Part shown: positions 61,876-64,000 of the stretch, one piece after another
Layout: each line of letters starts with the position of its first letter
Numbering within the stretch: the stretch's first letter is position 1
Assembly (NCBI RefSeq): GCF_018403185.1
Contig: NZ_BOSE01000002.1
Span: forward strand, 558,001-622,000
Reading direction: 5' to 3'
DNA: 64,000 nt
Source of the DNA: Paenibacillus montaniterrae
Lineage (GTDB): Bacteria > Bacillota > Bacilli > Paenibacillales > Paenibacillaceae
The notes under the pieces: generated by a model
Database searches by the model: none
What the model was told of the DNA's origin: nothing
What the model saw: the letters and a program-made list of their open reading frames with translations, nothing else
Position numbers and translations under genes: made by a program

Positions 61876-62493
61876 TTAAACATAATCCGCTTTATTTTTA
61901 ACTTTTTTGATTGTATGCTTCCTGAAAGGCGTATACCCACCTGAATATAGTGATCCCGCCTGAAATCCCAGGGATTTCGCAAAGAACAGCGGATCACTTT
62001 CCTTTTGCTGCTCCATTAAATTTAACATAATTTGAGCACATGCCCGGGCATCCTCAAGCGCGTTATGGTGATCTAAACGAATTCCGAAATAGCTAGAAAT
62101 GATGTTTAATTTATGGGAAGATAGCTCTTGCAGCAGCTTTTTTCCAATTCTGTACGTACATAAATATTGTATCTCTGGATAGCTTTTTTGAGCGGCATCT
62201 AAACAACCCCTTAGCACGCTTATATCAAAAACAGCGTTATGTGCAATAATAGTTTCCCCGGATACTAGTGGTTCAATGGTTGTCCATAATTCTTCAAATA
62301 TTGGTTGCTTGTCAACCATGGAAGGTGTAATACCATGGATAGCAATATTCATTCGATTAAAAGGCTGTTGTGGATCAATTAGCCATTCATATTCACCCGT
62401 TACAATCCCATCTCTAACTTGAACTAAACCTAGAGAGCACGCACTCGATCGGTTAAAGTTTGCGGTTTCAAAATCAATTGCTGTAAAATTCAA
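61876..62493 (-). CDS. DEDDh 3'-5' exonuclease (DnaQ-like)
   Basis: About 205 residues. ExoI motif FTAIDFETANFN (Asp, Glu), ExoII HNAVFDISVLRG (Asp), ExoIII LDHHNALEDARACAQI (His, Asp), so all catalytic residues are present. The frame opens at 62535, but the N-terminus there is unlike the family. TTG at 62493, with AAAGGAG 9 bases upstream, begins LNFTAIDFE and is preferred. Resembles the PolC/epsilon-type exonuclease family of repair and proofreading enzymes. A small AATAGGC/GCCTATT palindrome lies upstream at 62527-62543. Confidence 0.88.
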   Translation of the reverse strand: MNFTAIDFETANFNRSSACSLGLVQVRDGIVTGEYEWLIDPQQPFNRMNIAIHGITPSMVDKQPIFEELWTTIEPLVSGETIIAHNAVFDISVLRGCLDAAQKSYPEIQYLCTYRIGKKLLQELSSHKLNIISSYFGIRLDHHNALEDARACAQIMLNLMEQQKESDPLFFAKSLGFQAGSLYSGGYTPFRKHTIKKVKNKADYV

Positions 62494-62762
62494 CGGTTCA
62501 TTCTCCTTTACCTTTCTATACCCCTTAATAGGCAACGCCTATTCAAGTACTTTTCCTTTTAAAGGATAAACCTTATCGGAAGAAATGAATATCCTTTATT
62601 TCGAAAATCTTTTTATCCTCTACACGCTCTCAGTTTTGTTTTGTCTCAGCATTATGATATGATCATTTTAGGTTATTCATTAGATACAATGAAGGCAAAA
62701 ACGGGAAATATAATGATACTTTACGGACATTTCAATTCAATAAATACTCTTAAAGGAGGTTC

Positions 62763-62801
62763 ATGCAATCGTTCATTCATTCAAGCAGGAAAATAATATA
62801 A
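62763..62801 (+). other. Possible 12-codon leader ORF before an AraC gene
   Basis: ATG three bases after the best ribosome site in the region (AAAGGAGG) opens MQSFIHSSRKII and then stops. It ends 20 bases before the first start codon of the AraC frame, which itself has no good ribosome site. The rest of 62494-62821 holds presumed promoters only. Confidence 0.35.
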
Positions 62802-62821
62802 GACCCCTTAAATATAAACCG

Positions 62822-63655
62822 GTGTTGTCTTACCCATACGATCTGGAGATTTTTAGTGTATCATCTCTCAAAAAGCGATCACCAGATAATAGTATGAAAA
62901 TGGCTTATCGTTATCAATTTTATATGCTCATTTGTGTAACGGAAGGCATGTGTAAGCAATGGATCGATTTTGAACCGATCTCTTGCAGGGAAGGAACAGT
63001 GATAGTAGTAACACCAGGACAAGTCCATAATTTTGGACACGATGAAAACTGGGACGGATGGGTTATTCTATTCCGTGAAGAATTTCTCTTTCCTGCTCCA
63101 CTTACGTTGAGTGAACTGAATTTAACATTTGATATGGGGAGAACGCCGAATAGTTTAACTTTAAATAATACAGAGCTGCATCGAGTAAACACTTTGATCG
63201 AGCAAATGGTTCAGGACTCTGTAATTCAAGCAGCCAAAGAGGATGTCCATACGTTGTTGCGCTTTCAGCTTCATGCATTCATAACATGGCTCAACATTAT
63301 TCATAAACAAAATAAAATCCCTTCTACTTCACAGGTCTCACCAAAGTTTTTAAAATTTCAACAATTAGTAGAGGAAAATTATACTAAATTGAATCATGTT
63401 CGTGACTATGCTGCCCTTTTAAATTGCACTGAAAAAACGTTAACACGGGTTACGGTCGCAGCTGTTGGAATAAGTGCCAAAGCTTTCATATCAGGTCGAA
63501 TTAGTCTCGAAGCTAAGCGTTTATTAATGCATACGGATTATTTGATTAGCGACATTGCAGAAATGCTTAACTTTCAAGAAACCACCCACTTCAGTAAATT
63601 TTTCAAACGGGAAACTGGCTATACGCCTGTCGAATTCCGAAAGCAGAACCTTTAA
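62822..63655 (+). CDS. AraC family transcriptional regulator
   Basis: 277 residues from GTG at 62822. N-terminal cupin-like domain (WIDFEPISCREGTVIVVTPGQVHNFG) and C-terminal AraC DNA-binding domain with VRDYAALLNCTEKTLTRV and LNFQETTHFSKFFKRETGYTP. There is no strong ribosome site before the GTG. The frame is open upstream through RPLKYKPV into the leader region, so the true start could be upstream and non-standard, or a frameshift may separate it from the ATG at 62763. Followed 29 bases later by rarA, in the same direction. Confidence 0.82.
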   Translation: MLSYPYDLEIFSVSSLKKRSPDNSMKMAYRYQFYMLICVTEGMCKQWIDFEPISCREGTVIVVTPGQVHNFGHDENWDGWVILFREEFLFPAPLTLSELNLTFDMGRTPNSLTLNNTELHRVNTLIEQMVQDSVIQAAKEDVHTLLRFQLHAFITWLNIIHKQNKIPSTSQVSPKFLKFQQLVEENYTKLNHVRDYAALLNCTEKTLTRVTVAAVGISAKAFISGRISLEAKRLLMHTDYLISDIAEMLNFQETTHFSKFFKRETGYTPVEFRKQNL

Positions 63656-63684
63656 TGATTTGTTCTACAAAAAGGAGTGATACT

Positions 63685-64000
63685 GTGATACAAGGAACAT
63701 TATTTGAAAATGAACATGATCGACCGTTGGCTAATCGTGTGCGGCCTCAATCGTTGGAAGAATTTATCGGCCAAAAACATTTACTAGGCCATGGAAAAGT
63801 TTTGCAGGATATGATCAAAAATGATCAAGTGTCTTCCATGATATTTTGGGGTCCTCCGGGTGTTGGCAAGACAACATTAGCTAAAATCATTGCCAATCAA
63901 ACCAAGTCCAAGTTTATTGATTTCAGTGCGGTAACCAGCGGTATTAAAGAAATCCGAAATATAATGAAAGAAGCTGAGGAAAACAGGCAATTAGGGGAGA
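63685..64000 (+). CDS. rarA: AAA+ ATPase RarA/MgsA, 5' part
   Basis: First 105 codons of a gene cut by the window end. GTG start behind AAAGGAGTGATACT. The sequence GTLFENEHDRPLANRVRPQSLEEFIGQKHLLG leads to Walker A in WGPPGVGKTTLAKIIA, the RarA (MgsA/WRNIP1) pattern: a clamp-loader-like ATPase that acts at stalled replication forks. The -TSGIKEIRNIMKEAEEN- segment leads toward Walker B, which lies outside the window. Being beside an AraC gene is unusual for this housekeeping gene; it may be a second copy. Confidence 0.85.
   Translation, partial: MIQGTLFENEHDRPLANRVRPQSLEEFIGQKHLLGHGKVLQDMIKNDQVSSMIFWGPPGVGKTTLAKIIANQTKSKFIDFSAVTSGIKEIRNIMKEAEENRQLGE

Overview
The window looks like chromosome of a low-to-mid-GC endospore-forming Firmicute, most likely Paenibacillus or a close relative. 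This is inference from gene content: LplB/YtcP-type sugar permeases beside very large lipoprotein solute-binding proteins, LytS-type (NPHF) histidine kinases paired with AraC-type response regulators, many glycoside hydrolases, AGGAGG ribosome-binding sites, TTG/GTG starts, and DUF1540/DUF2512 proteins. There is no rRNA, tRNA, prophage, CRISPR array or intact transposase.

Layout. (1) 92-9789, minus strand: an ABC-2 exporter, then sugar-uptake locus 1 (solute-binding lipoprotein, two permeases) under three regulators: an AraC protein, an NPHF histidine kinase and its AraC-type response regulator. (2) 9809-10368: cluster A of a dispersed palindromic repeat. (3) 10552-21381: GH2 beta-galactosidase-like enzyme, DUF2512, DUF2798 with an MFS transporter remnant, a DUF1540 gene behind a strongly foldable leader RNA, an aldo/keto reductase, a TetR regulator, a secreted GH18 chitinase and an SDR behind an 18-bp palindrome. 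(4) 21566-22276: a heptad/hendecad coiled-coil protein whose stop codon is split by a 161-bp MITE with TA duplications. (5) 22398-32332: LacI regulator, GH94 phosphorylase, GH3 beta-glucosidase, two permeases and a binding protein, in the gene order of the Listeria 1,2-beta-oligoglucan (sophorooligosaccharide) operon, with LacI-type operators upstream. (6) LysR, TauE/SafE and a type-B carboxylesterase. (7) 36092-51004: sugar locus 2. GH5 enzyme, secreted beta-helix protein, membrane-anchored SurA-like foldase, binding protein and a two-component pair on the minus strand face two permeases and an FAD oxidoreductase on the plus strand. (8) 51001-52436: guanidine-I (ykkC) riboswitch, paired SMR guanidinium exporters, a GNAT. 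(9) 52513-54994: two SDR genes with repeat cluster B filling the gap between them. (10) 55044-58701: OmpR-type two-component pair divergent from a TVP38/VTT protein and a PssA-like enzyme, bordered by copies of a 37-bp hairpin repeat. (11) 58943 to the end: a multiply deleted ABC exporter pseudogene, TetR, cytochrome P450, DEDDh exonuclease, AraC regulator and the start of rarA.

In each sugar locus the binding lipoprotein and permeases import an oligosaccharide that cytoplasmic enzymes split. No MsmX-type ATPase is encoded here, so a shared ATPase elsewhere is assumed. Candidate CcpA (cre) boxes lie near locus 1, locus 2 and the chitinase, suggesting common carbon-catabolite control. The least explained structures are the leader RNA at 15109-15210, the repeat clusters at 9809 and 53343, the MITE sitting in a stop codon, and the perfect 38-bp palindrome at 55092.
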